64,000 bases of DNA from Stichopus chloronotus (taxonomy: Eukaryota; Echinodermata; Holothuroidea; Aspidochirotida; Stichopodidae). Where the stretch lies: NCBI GenBank assembly GCA_021234535.1, contig CM037843.1, forward strand, positions 33,109,200-33,173,199, given 5' to 3'. The position numbers and the translations under genes were made by a program. A model generated the notes under the pieces. It did no database searches. It was not told the DNA's origin and saw only the letters and a program-made list of their open reading frames with translations. Position 1 is the first letter of the stretch. Every line of letters starts with the position of its first letter. Shown one piece after another: positions 1 to 10,881 of the stretch.

Positions 1-233
1 GGTGGAAACATGATTTTGATTATCATTGGAGATCTATCTGTGAAAATACCACAAATTTCATCCAGTCATGGACATCCATAAGAGATAGAAATGCAACAGA
101 AATCTTACATGGCTTATGGCATCTAGTTCCATTCATGGTCCAAGAATACTATGCTTTTTTTTTTTTTTTTGCCTGAAGGGGCAGGGTGGGGGAGGTATGG
201 GTTATGACCTGAAGGTGTAGTTGTGCCCTTTCT
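1..233. other. Non-coding, no identified feature
   Basis: No open frame of note. Contains a T-run at about 155-170 and a G-rich patch at 178-200. Nothing further recognised. Confidence 0.5.
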
Positions 234-802
234 TTAAAGGTCTGGTGACATGAAAATGACATTTTGAGGTACTGGGTGTATTAGGCATTCAAAATGTTGA
301 AAATAGCCTCAAGTTACGTCAAAATTCGTCAGAAAGTGACAAATTTACAGGCAAATTAGTGTCTCACAGCTGTATCTTGAATAAACATTGGCTAAATATT
401 CAAATTTGTGACGTCACGTGAGGGACTCCTAGGATTTGTCTTATGTTAATCCTTTGTTTATGTAACCTTTATTTCAAGGTCATTTGACAATTTGACATGC
501 CCAGAGGGTTTTATTTTGGAAACATGTATTTTCTCCTTCAAAAATATCGATATCACTTACCAATGTGAAACTCAGTAATTAAGTAATTAAGAGGCAAAAT
601 ATGTAGGGTTAACAAAAGAAAAACTGACACTGTGCAACACTCCACGTCATCTGTTTTGCATTTTCTTCAAACTTTGAAAAGTCATATCTCAAAAACGGTA
701 ATAGATACAAACAAAATTCCAACGGATTTTCACTCAGGGCTTTACTTTGTAACGTTTGCATGAAGGGAGCTCTTTTCTGGAAGCATGTCACCAGACCTTT
801 AA
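234..802. mobile_element. TTAA-flanked MITE, family 1 (561 bp)
   Basis: Exact 15-bp terminal inverted repeats AGGTCTGGTGACATG (238-252) and its complement (784-798), bounded by TTAA at 234-237 and 799-802. No transposase. TTAA target duplication is typical of piggyBac and Kolobok transposases, so one of these probably mobilised it. Confidence 0.85.
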
Positions 803-2977
803 GATTACTGAAACAAGTGATCACATGCAGGGTCTTCTTCACTTTTCATTGTCATTGTTGTAAATTTATTATATCTTCCCTTTAATGAGGAAACTGGGCA
901 CAAAATGACAAAGCATCCTTCTTTAAATACAGCTTCCACTTGCTAGCATGTTAATACTTGGAAGCCAGAGATGGAGACTAATGTGTCTGGAAGCCTTTTG
1001 TGTGCTTCAGATTCATGTATATGATAAAGTGGCCATCACGTAATGTTTTGTTTCTGAATTCAAAGGCTCAGAAGCATCTGCCTGGTTCATTTTGAATCAC
1101 TGTACTAGTTTTAAAGCTGTCAACAACATTTTGTTCTGTGGAACTTCATTACCCAAAAGGTCAAGTGTTAAATGCTGTACAAATGTAAAACTGTTTGATT
1201 TAATTTATTCATCAAATTTACACTTGAATGTTTTTTTTTTGTACCATTTCATTTTGAGTGCGCTGACTAGACAAAACCTTTCTGTAATATATTGTCATTC
1301 AATCATTCACAATCTCATAAATGTCTATTTTTGAGTCCATATTTTCTTGCTTGTAACTTTCATAGGCTTATTTACACATCAAACAGAAAGTTCCTTTGGT
1401 TTAATCTGTTTTGAAGTGTGGTTACCATTTGTTATCCATATGATTCAGTTAGTGGAAAAGCAAGTATAATGTACTGTGGTAACTTGTAGCAAGACTGACT
1501 GAATCCCACAGCTGCAGAAAGTTGCATGCCTGAGCTAGCAGGTGTCTGGATGTCTTTATAAACTTGTGCATAGGTGTTTACTTCCTTCAATGTAAGAAGC
1601 TAGAAACATTAATTTGACTTTGGCTGCATAAGTCAGGATGACAGGAAAAACATTAATACTTCATGGAATGCCTGTTACTTTTCGCACTTACAAGTACTGT
1701 GTGAAAGAATGATGTTTATCACACTACCAACTAGGTAGCTTAATATGGCAGTCATAATGTGGTCTGATAGGACTAGTGTGGTGCAGTTTTTCATAAGGTC
1801 AGTTTTTTGGAAGCTGTGACATGTTGCCTAGATCAGGATTGAGAAAACTAATACAGCTTGCACCAGGGTTCCTGTGGCCTGGAAAAGTCATCACATTTAA
1901 TTTTCACTGAACAAGATGTCACATTTGGTAAAAATAACAGCCATTATGGAAAAGTTATGAAATTTATAACAGACTGCTAATTTTTTCTAATCTATCTCTC
2001 CACAAACTTTTTTTCTCAGATACTGGTCAGGGCTTTCCTAGGTAGTTCACTAGATAAAATTATTAACCTGAATATAATTTAAGTGACAAAAAAAAATGTG
2101 ATTCAGGTTGACTACATTTGGATTTCTAGTCAATACAGGCAACCTTCAAAGACAATCATAGAAGCCTAAAAACTGATATTTGAAGAGCTTATTATCAAGG
2201 GCAGGTGTGGAATTTAATTACAGTTTGAGTTGTACATTTCTACTTAAGCATACATTCAATTTATATTTAAAATGCCCTCAAAGCACATTTTCGTATCCTG
2301 GGATGAAACTTGTGGAAGTCACGTTTTACAGTATTACTGATGGTGTCATAAACCTTTGTCACACATGAAAGACTGTAAAGTAAATATGCATATAGCTAAA
2401 TAATGAACAGGGTAGCCGACGACCTGATACCCATTTAAAGAAACACTTCAGAAAAGCTGCAGTATAGATTCTTTCCAGTCCGTTTAGTTTTTTGTGGGAA
2501 ATCGATTAGAAAGCACAGAAAAAGAACAATTGTCCATGAGGACCCTACAAGCTAAAAGAAAGCTGAAACAAGAGGGAGTTAAAACCCTCCTGAAGCAGTG
2601 GCCTAGAATGAGGAATCTAGTTATGCATTCTTGATCTAATTCATGTAAGTTCCCATGAAGAAGATATATGAAGACTCCTACACACAATTCCATTTTTTAC
2701 AATCGTTCTTTCTTGGACATGGATCTATTTAAAGCTTGATTCTCATTGTGTTAAGATGTAAGAAGATTTGCTCCGGCAAATGAACTAGTGAGCGCTGAGG
2801 AGAACTTCATGCTTCGACATTCCCATAATGCTTCATCGACTTTGATTGAAATTCCATCAGACTAGGTCTATTAGACTTTTAAAACTTAAATTTTTGAGGA
2901 AACAGAATGACCAACATAGCAGCTATCTTAGCTTCATTTTTAGCATGAGGAGGAGAGCATTATTGGGGTTCATCGTG
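803..2977. other. Intergenic, no identified gene
   Basis: AT-rich sequence with only short chance ORFs on both strands and no conserved peptide. I see no splice-bounded exon and no repeat structure. Confidence 0.5.
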
Positions 2978-3785
2978 CAGTGGCGGCACCAGAATGTCAG
3001 ACTTGGGGGGGGGGGCACACTGAGGGCAGAGGAAAATGTTGGGGGGCAAAGATTTTCGCGTGCAGTGCGAGGCAGTGCGGGTGGAGTCCAGGGGCCCGCC
3101 TTAGGGCCCCTGGTGGGGTCCAGGGGCAAAGCCCCGGTGGGGGTTCAGGGGGCGAAGCCCCCAGATGTTCTGAGGTTTTAGCATATCTCTGGGTGGAAAA
3201 TTAAGTCCCAAGAGAGGTATATTATTTATTTTTATATTACTTATGTTTTTGGTTGACCATACTCCAAGGTTCGCAACTTTTTTCTTTGTGAGTACCATTT
3301 TACAGGCGGTGACACCGAGTACACACACACACACACACACACACACAGGTTACATACACTTCCATTCCAGTCACTTTATTCTATAAAAATGTGCAGTACT
3401 TACCAACAGTAATAAAAAGTGAGGCCTACTATTAACACATTTATCATGATGCAGCCAACAACATTCCTATATTTAGGAAAACAACCACCTACCCGCCCTT
3501 CCCTTATGCTGGACGGTAAACATTCCAGAGAAAATTGGTCTGACCAGGCTGGCCTACTGTTGAAGTGGCTACAGGCATGATATGAAAACTGGCAGCCTGT
3601 GTAACATAAATTAGGCATTTATCAATCATGGTTCCCCGGAAGCTGTTCTTATTCAGTCCAATGCCAATACATAGTTTTGTGATTAAATTAATTTTGGATG
3701 AGTACAAGATCTGATTGGGAAGGGTGAGAGCAACAGGGGGGCAAATGCCCCCTCATGCCCCCGTAGCACCGCCACTGTCATTGTG
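2970..3785. mobile_element. hAT-type non-autonomous element with 8-bp TSD (800 bp)
   Basis: The ends CAGTGGCGG (2978-) and CCGCCACTG (-3777) are inverted. They are flanked by TCATCGTG (2970-2977) and TCATTGTG (3778-3785), a 7/8 target duplication, as made by hAT transposases. The inside is G-rich with repeated GGGGC-AAAGCCCC palindromes and a (CA)n tract. No transposase is encoded. Confidence 0.82.
3321..3347 (+). repeat. (AC)n microsatellite
   Basis: About thirteen AC units, lying inside the hAT-type element. Confidence 0.95.
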
Positions 3786-4119
3786 TAACCTGTGAGTAGC
3801 CAAAGTGCAATGATGCAAGAACTGGTTATGGCACTGCTTTGACACTGATCGGAGCGATCTAAATTATAAGAATTTTAAACATAACTGTCAAACAGCACAA
3901 GTCACAGTTAGAAGCCTATGATTACTCAGTTACATCATGGCAATTAACACTTTACTATTCACACTGTCAGATATGATCATGGGCATCTGCAAGTAGCCCC
4001 CATCCCTGACAATCATAACCTTAAAAAAAAAAAAACTTGAGGAGAAAATAACATCAGCCTGTTGTAGGGGAAGTGCAAATTCGCAAACCTGTGTTATGAA
4101 AAACAAAGAATACTTAGTC

Positions 4120-4400
4120 CAAATCCACAAGGCTTGAGCGACTAGGAAGTGCCATTTCCTGCAATATGAGGGGCTTTTTATCCAAAAAGTTCCTCTGCGC
4201 ACTTCCCACCAACTGATGGTGGCACTCCACTAAGATTGTGTCTTTATTGCTGCCCCATTCAGCCCCCTCCCCAAGACTAAAAATGATGAATACCTTGCTG
4301 AAGTTCACAAAGGCCAGAGAGATTAGGAAGTGCCATTTGGCATTGTTATCACAACTTATCTCAGAACACTTCATGCCAAACTAAAGATGGCGCTCTGCTT
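4120..4400. repeat. Dispersed repeat family, degenerate copies
   Basis: Two partial units share AGGAAGTGCCATTT (4145 and 4325), and the segment CACCAACTGATGGTGGCACTCC recurs in diverged form at 50.4 and 52.5 kb. No termini recognised. Confidence 0.45.
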
Positions 4401-4719
4401 AATGTCATGCTGCTTGACCCTCCCCCATTTCAAGAATTTTTCCCCCTCAGTCACCCTCCCTGTTTTAAAGACCATTGCTGGTTTTATCCCTGCATTGTGG
4501 CTCTTGTTGATCAATCTGTCTGATCAATTGAAAGTTTTGCCCTCCTACTTGAAACGTTTTTCTGTAGATGCTCATGGATGTGGTACTCAAGGTCTCTGGT
4601 GTTCAAGAATAACTTGTAGTATTCATTATGGTCTCAAAACAATTTTACAGGGACAAAAAAATTCTTAACACAAATTGAGGACACAATGATGGATTATTAA
4701 AAAAAAAAAACAAAGGACA

Positions 4720-4975
4720 GTGGCATTCTTTTCAAGAAATAGTTTCTAACAGATAGAAAGTCAGTTTCTCGTTGCTCGAGAGTAATTTGTTCATGCAATC
4801 TTTCAAAAATTCAAATGAAACATCTCCCATAACTCATCTTGTGCATAATACTTTGACGAGAGGAAGCTTTGCAGATGCTTATAAATGGGTCTGTACCGTT
4901 TTACAATGATTAAAACTATTTTCTCTGTACACGATGTTAGTACATTGCAAACGCCCTGTTTCACTTCAATACAGA
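4720..4975. repeat. Truncated copy of TTAA MITE family 2
   Basis: It aligns by eye to the MITE in MOCS1 intron 1 (21900-22155): TTCTTTTCAAGAAAT, AATTTGTTC, TTCAAATGA and AACGCCCT in the same order. The left terminal repeat is missing and the right end is degenerate (ACGCCCTGTTTCACTT). Confidence 0.6.
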
Positions 4976-4979
4976 GGCT

Positions 4980-6999
4980 GGTATGAAATACCAATTATAT
5001 ATAATACAGGTAGCAAGGTTCATTTTGTCAATCTTCACTCTCAGAGAAGATTGCCAGTAACTTTTGTTGCAGATTACTAACAATCTCTCATACGTTGCCA
5101 CTGTATGTATTGCATGGTGGCGAAGTATTCCGCTGGCTACCACTTCGAAGAGGCTTATTGAGATTCATGAAATTTACTGAGCTTTCCTAACCCGTCAAGT
5201 TTCTTTCACGTGCTAATGATAAGGATCAAATAAAGAATATCAACATGTGTCACATACAAATGAACATCAATGACTGAGTAATTAATGATCCAGTTTGGTT
5301 TTTGAAAATTCACGACCAGGCACATTTCATACTAGAACTCATTTGCACACACCCAGTACAAGTAAGGGTCAAAACTTCAAAGATTTCGTCAGATTTTACA
5401 ACAAATAGATGAGAAACTTGACTAATAACGCTACTTGTGATGTGTTTTATACTCTATAAAATCATCACAAACGTACTGATATCAGCTCAATGAGCCACTC
5501 TAAACTGCACAAGTCAATAAACACAGCATGCACATATAGGAGGGGACTGAAAAAATTAAAACAAAAAACTGTTTGATATTTTTTTTTAATTGTAATCCCA
5601 ACATGAAACTGTCCACACACTCCACATGCATGAAAGTCATGCGAGTCATTCCCAAAGCCACCAGAGAGAAGTAACAAAATATATTTAAATGCTCTGGTAG
5701 GTTACACATTTCTTTTGAAATTTACACTGTTTTACGTTGCATACATATTAACATATCGATACAATTTTGATATACATATATAAATTTCATATTCATCTTT
5801 TTAATGTATAACTCTGCCCTGGTGTGTTTGGTTTTCTTTAAATCTGTGCACAAACACTAATTTTTCTTATAATGCTAATAAAAATGGAACCAAAATTCGG
5901 CAAGAGAATAAGCGAACACAGGCAGGCTGCTTCCTGAGTGGGTTCAAAGGTTCCGCAGCTGAACATGAAAATCTTTTGATCACATTCGTTCTCCATTGTG
6001 AAATTTGTTTCTCAGTGCAGGCAATGATTAAGCAACCTCAAAAATAAACGAGTGACCACACTCGGTAGTTTGACATGAAATGGAGTTGTATGTAACACAG
6101 TTCAAGAAATCTGTCAAGTGTTACTTCTTCAGAGTCCACAAATGTAATTTGTCAAGACACCTAGGATTAACATGGCCATTACATGACTTGTCCAATTACC
6201 GGCAATCACCACGATGCGAAAGAATATATACGAAACTCCTAAGTCTTCTACACAGAATACGTGGATTACAATAACATAAATACAGCAATGAGTAATAATC
6301 CTCCCCACAGTTTGCTTCCGTAGGAATGTAAAGATCATGATACTGTTATGAGTACTGATAGTTCATCTGATTGATGTGGTCGTTGATAGAAAGGTTCAAC
6401 CCTGCCTCCAACAGGTCATTCTCTCTCATCACCGTTGAAATGGCATTTAAAAGTAAAGGAGACAAAACGTCAACAGCACAGCACTGCTTTGATCAGGAAA
6501 AAGTTTGTCTTGCGACAGTAACACAAAACTTAACGAACATTAAAATTGCACCATTAATGATTAATACAAGCTCAACAGCACTTCCTTACAAGCACAGATA
6601 TAGCAACAATGAATAAGATAACTGGTTGAAATTATTAAAACACACCATACCCGTTTTCCCCCCAAGATGCTCTCCAGAAATGGAGGGTACCTTTCACAGT
6701 ATTGGATGAATTCAGACATAATTTGCAATAACTATAACTAATAACAAAGACAGCAATTGCAAGATGTGTGAAGAACACACAAACCACAGCGGGATGATGA
6801 ACTTGAAGCAAACACCATGTACCCTTGAAAACTGTTGGCACTCCTATTGATCTAGGACAAAACTAAAGGCAGTGGTTTGTTCTGATAACGCTTTCATACA
6901 TTTGCTTATTCTAACATACAAATATGATAGTTACAGAAGCATAGAAGGGACATCCAAATGAAAAAATAAAGCAACCATCCCAGCAACATAACGTTTTTC
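4980..6999. other. Intergenic, no identified gene
   Basis: AT-rich. Short ORFs only, none with family-like composition. No repeat copy recognised within the window. Confidence 0.45.
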
Positions 7000-7545
7000 T
7001 TAGCACTGACATTTTGATGAGTCAACTTGCAAAATTGACTGAAATCTGAAATTTGTTCTTTTTACATTACGCAGCATCTTTTTAAAACTGACATGACTTG
7101 AAAAAGCTGACATACTGATGGACCAAACATAACATCAAAATTTGAAAAATTGCATTTTTTTCCAAATGAAACATCTCGTCAAAATTACAAAATTTGAAAA
7201 ATTGTCACTTTGCTAAGATAAAACAACTCAACAAATGGCAAAATTCAGAAAATTGTCATTTTTCTGGTGAAGTTAGAACATCTTGTCATTCTGCAAAATG
7301 AAAATAGTTAGAATTTTGCAATTTTGAAGAGTTGTTTTATTTCTAAAAAATGTCAGTTTCCAAATTCTGCCAATGTGACAAGATGTCATATCTTGCCAAG
7401 ATCAAAATTTTCTGAATGTTGCCATTTTAGTTAGATGTTCTAACTAGGCAAAATGATGACGTTCAAAATTTTTCCATTTTGGCAAGATGGTTCAATAGCC
7501 AAATTTTAGATTTTTGTCATTTTGATGACTCAAGTCATCAATATG
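7000..7545. repeat. AT-rich degenerate internal repeat, partly palindromic
   Basis: Many variants of CAAAATTTGAAAAATTGTCA, AACATCT(C/T)GTCA and their complements alternate across about 500 bp, and ATGACTCAAGTCAT lies at the right edge. It looks like a foldback or decayed MITE cluster; termini not defined. Confidence 0.4.
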
Positions 7546-7559
7546 TGATATTTTAAAAC

Positions 7560-8957
7560 AAGAGCCCAAGGGCACTGTGGTTCCTTGCACAGATGGAGAG
7601 CACATAATGTAAATTATGAAGTAAAAGGAAGCATATTGCATTACTTTGTACGATAGCCCATATGGTCCATTTCTGACCATGAACTCTCACTTTTGTAACA
7701 TAAAATCTGTAGAGAGAAAAACATATTTCATGCTTTTATAAAATGGCCCATTTCAGACACTGGACCCCAAACATGACAAACATGCACCCACATGGAACCA
7801 CTTCCATAGCACTAATGTGACCATCAACAGTGCAATACATGCAATCTGTAAGAGAAGAAGTATTTTGCATGATTTCACAACAGACTATGGGCACTATGGT
7901 TCCTTGTACTTGAAATACACATACTGTAAAATGATATGTCTGAATTCATAAATATCAGAAAAGCCATTTCAATTAATGCAATGAATTGAAGATGTTGATT
8001 TAGAACTGCAATATACAGCAATATCCCATTCATTTTACAAAACAAAAACAGCTGTAGATCTCTGCAAATTGCAATAAGGCTTATCACATCTATGCCCCTT
8101 TAAAGTCCATCAATCTGACAACATGCCCTGGAGGGAACTACTGGGGTCTAGTTTAAACTGGTAAGAACACCAACTGACTTATTTTCTTTCACTGTGTTCT
8201 GCCCTCTTCACTAATTGAAAAGACACTTACATGAATGAACACATTAGCACTCACGCACGAGGAGGTAAACTGATCCAGCCAAAACTTGTCTGGTGTGACC
8301 ACCTACAGTACTGCATAACAGCACATTGCTGCTTCCTCATTTGATCAAGAAACTGCTAAGTCAAGCAGTACTTCCATGATGCACTGGAGGGGGACTGATG
8401 GAACATATGAGTATCCATAGCATAACAAGGTTTTCAGACTTATGCCCCCAGTTCCCCCAGATGACCTTTGACCTCCACCAAATACTATAGGGAACACCTT
8501 CTCAATATGGCAAACCTACATACCAAGTTTGACTTTCACCTGACTTTCCCCTATTGAGTTACAGCGTACCCAAGCAAAACAGACTTTTGTCCCCAGTTCC
8601 CCCAGATGACCTTTGACCTCCACCAAAAACTATAGGGAACACCTTCTCAATATGGCAAACCTACATACCAAGTTTGACTTTCATCTGACTTTCCCCTATT
8701 GAGTTACAGCGTACCCAAGCAAAACAGACTTTTGTCCCCCCGGTTCCCCCAGATGACCTTTGACCTCCACCACAAACGATAGGGCACACCTTCTCAATAT
8801 GGTGAACCTACATACCAAGTTTGACTTTTATCTGACTTTCCTCTATTGAGTTAGAGCGATCCTAAGCAAGCGTCACAGATGCACACACACACACGCATAC
8901 ACACACCCACACGCCAACCTGACTGCATAGGTTCCTTTGCTGATGCAAGGAACCAAA
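7560..8957 (+). repeat. DR1-bearing repeat element, copy A
   Basis: It begins AAGAGCCCAAGGGCACTG followed by GGTTCCTTGCA, and ends with a GGTTCCTTTGC/GCAAGGAACC hairpin after a (CA)-rich tract. Near the 3' end are three ~145-bp tandem units, each with TGACCTTTGACCT (8462, 8607 and 8754). The units are almost identical. No coding capacity. Confidence 0.7.
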
Positions 8958-9913
8958 AATGGCCTGTTGCCAGATTGTTCTCTTTTCATGGGCATGTCCT
9001 TTCTTTGCTTCCATGGATGTGAAAGATGATTGGTTTCTCAGGTTGTTGACATATCAACTCAATAAGCAAACCAGTTACAACACTGAAATAATCTGCAATG
9101 GTAGGGATGCCTTGAAATTCCCTGTGCATGATTAACTTTTACTTCCCAGTAACACAAGCATCTTGAATCCACATCAGATTTGCAGTGGGTGGCTCATCTA
9201 TGATTACTGCCTCAAAGCTGATGAAGAATTCTCTACTAAAACAACTGTTTGCATCAATGATGGTCTTCCAGAATGGTTCTACAATGAAACATGAATAGTG
9301 CCATAATGATAAAAAGCAGTTTCATAGCATTCTGGTCATACTTCACATAAAATGTGTATGTCAAATTTACACAGTGACTCAAGGACTCGAATACAGTGAC
9401 ACGAACACCAAAGACTCGGACTTGAAAGGTATGGACTGGACTCTAGCACTGTTCAGCATCAACTTCCACATAAAACAGATTGAAAAAAAAAATGCAATGC
9501 CAAGTGACCGATAAATTATTGTGACACTTTTAAATTAAGAAATTTGTAGGAAGCATTCAAGAAACATGATTTAAATAGTTATAGTACTGGCATGTCAAAT
9601 ATTCAAATAGAATTGAAGGCAAAGGAAGATAAAGAAAAATAACAATAAAGATAAAGCACAAATCATCAATTCCTGAATAGTTCTTTCATTGAAGTTTATA
9701 ATGTATGCACCTTCTACATTAACAACCAGCAAGAAATACAACCTTGGATTTCTTGAAGAAATTTTCTTACCAGCTAAAATGCAAAACTGCTTTCTTGGGA
9801 TACACAAGGTTGGATGATGTAAGCAAGGATCTGCAATTGATTAGAGTGGGTATGACACACACTTGCATAGCAAACATGCCAAATATGACAGAGACACAAA
9901 TGTATGCTGGTTT
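8958..9913. other. Downstream of the MOCS1 stop, probable 3'UTR and flank
   Basis: Minus-strand sequence just after the MOCS1 stop. No AATAAA on that strand was found close by, so the 3' end is undefined. Near 9370-9440 lies a short stretch repeating GACTCG-like motifs. Confidence 0.35.
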
Positions 9914-10881
9914 TCACTTCGTTTTGTGGGTAAAGTCCGACTTGCCTCCACTTTTGGCTAGTAACTTCACATCAGTTATTTCGATGGAATGACTGGCTGC
10001 CTTACACATGTCGTACACAGTGAGGGCTGCCACAGTTACTGCAGTTAGCGCCTCCATCTCCACTCCGGTGGAGCCTGTGGTTTTAACGGTAGAAATCAGT
10101 TCAAGCTTGAACCCTTCAATGACGCGTACTTCTATTTTCACTTTACTGATTGGTATATTATGACAGAGTAGGATGAGATCACTGGTTTTCTTGGCGCCAG
10201 ATATTCCAGCAATTTGAATGACGGTCTTTAAGTGTTTGTTCACTTCTCCATCTTGGACAACCAGAGGATAGACATTTTCTCCAAGAGACACCACAGCTGA
10301 TGCTGTAGCTTGTCTGTGAGTTGGTATCTTTTGGCTGACATCCACCATGTGAGCATTCCCATCGGTTGTGAGATGAGTCAGTTTTGGAGGAGGCAGCTTG
10401 TTGTCAGTTGGACCATTGCTGTGCATACTATCAGAACTGGAGCACCTGACCAGTTGCAACGGCACTCCACGGTAACACCAAAACGGCCTCGTGGGATGAC
10501 TGCGAAATTCAAAGTAATTAAACTTGGGATTTTCCTTCCACTTGCTTGCTTTTGGAAATGTTTTTGAGCACTGATGCAGATAAAACAACCCCACTGATGC
10601 ACCATGGGTTGGATGACATTTAAAAAAATTGCTTCCACATCCCCTAAAATGTTTTGTAACTTTCTGGTAGGAAATATTTGTGCAGTCTTTCATGATAAAA
10701 GTCACGAATTTCTTCACATTCAAGAATAGCAAACAAAGGCACGTTTGTGTAAATACGTAACACCATGCATAAAATATATTTGAAGCACTTTTGAGGTTGC
10801 ACAAAGCAGATGCAGCACAATAGTTTAAAGTTGTGGTAAGGCAGTCATCAATCTCCTCAAGGTTCTCTTTGTATGCTGGTC
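9914..10881 (-). CDS. MOCS1: MOCS1 coding exon 10: linker plus MoaC (MOCS1B)
   Basis: The acceptor is TTGTTCTCTTATGCAG/GACCAG, in phase 1 as needed by exon 8 or the exon 9 internal donor. It encodes a 166-aa linker, then the MoaC domain from about 10381 to the stop at 9914. Seen in the domain: [47 protein letters not shown] with DMCK (Asp685 and Lys688 in the fusion, matching the catalytic Asp and Lys of bacterial MoaC), and KSGGKSDF at the end. The domain is certain. The 5' edge could lie further in, for example at TTTATCTGCATCAG near 10571, which would shorten the linker. Confidence 0.9.

Noticed and set aside
2846..3181. 111-codon open frame
   Set aside because: Overlaps the G-rich end of the hAT-type element. 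Gly/Pro runs reflect the repeat, not a protein.
7560..8957. Helitron interpretation of the DR1 element
   Set aside because: There is a 3' hairpin, but no CTRR terminus follows it and no 5' TC start is convincing.
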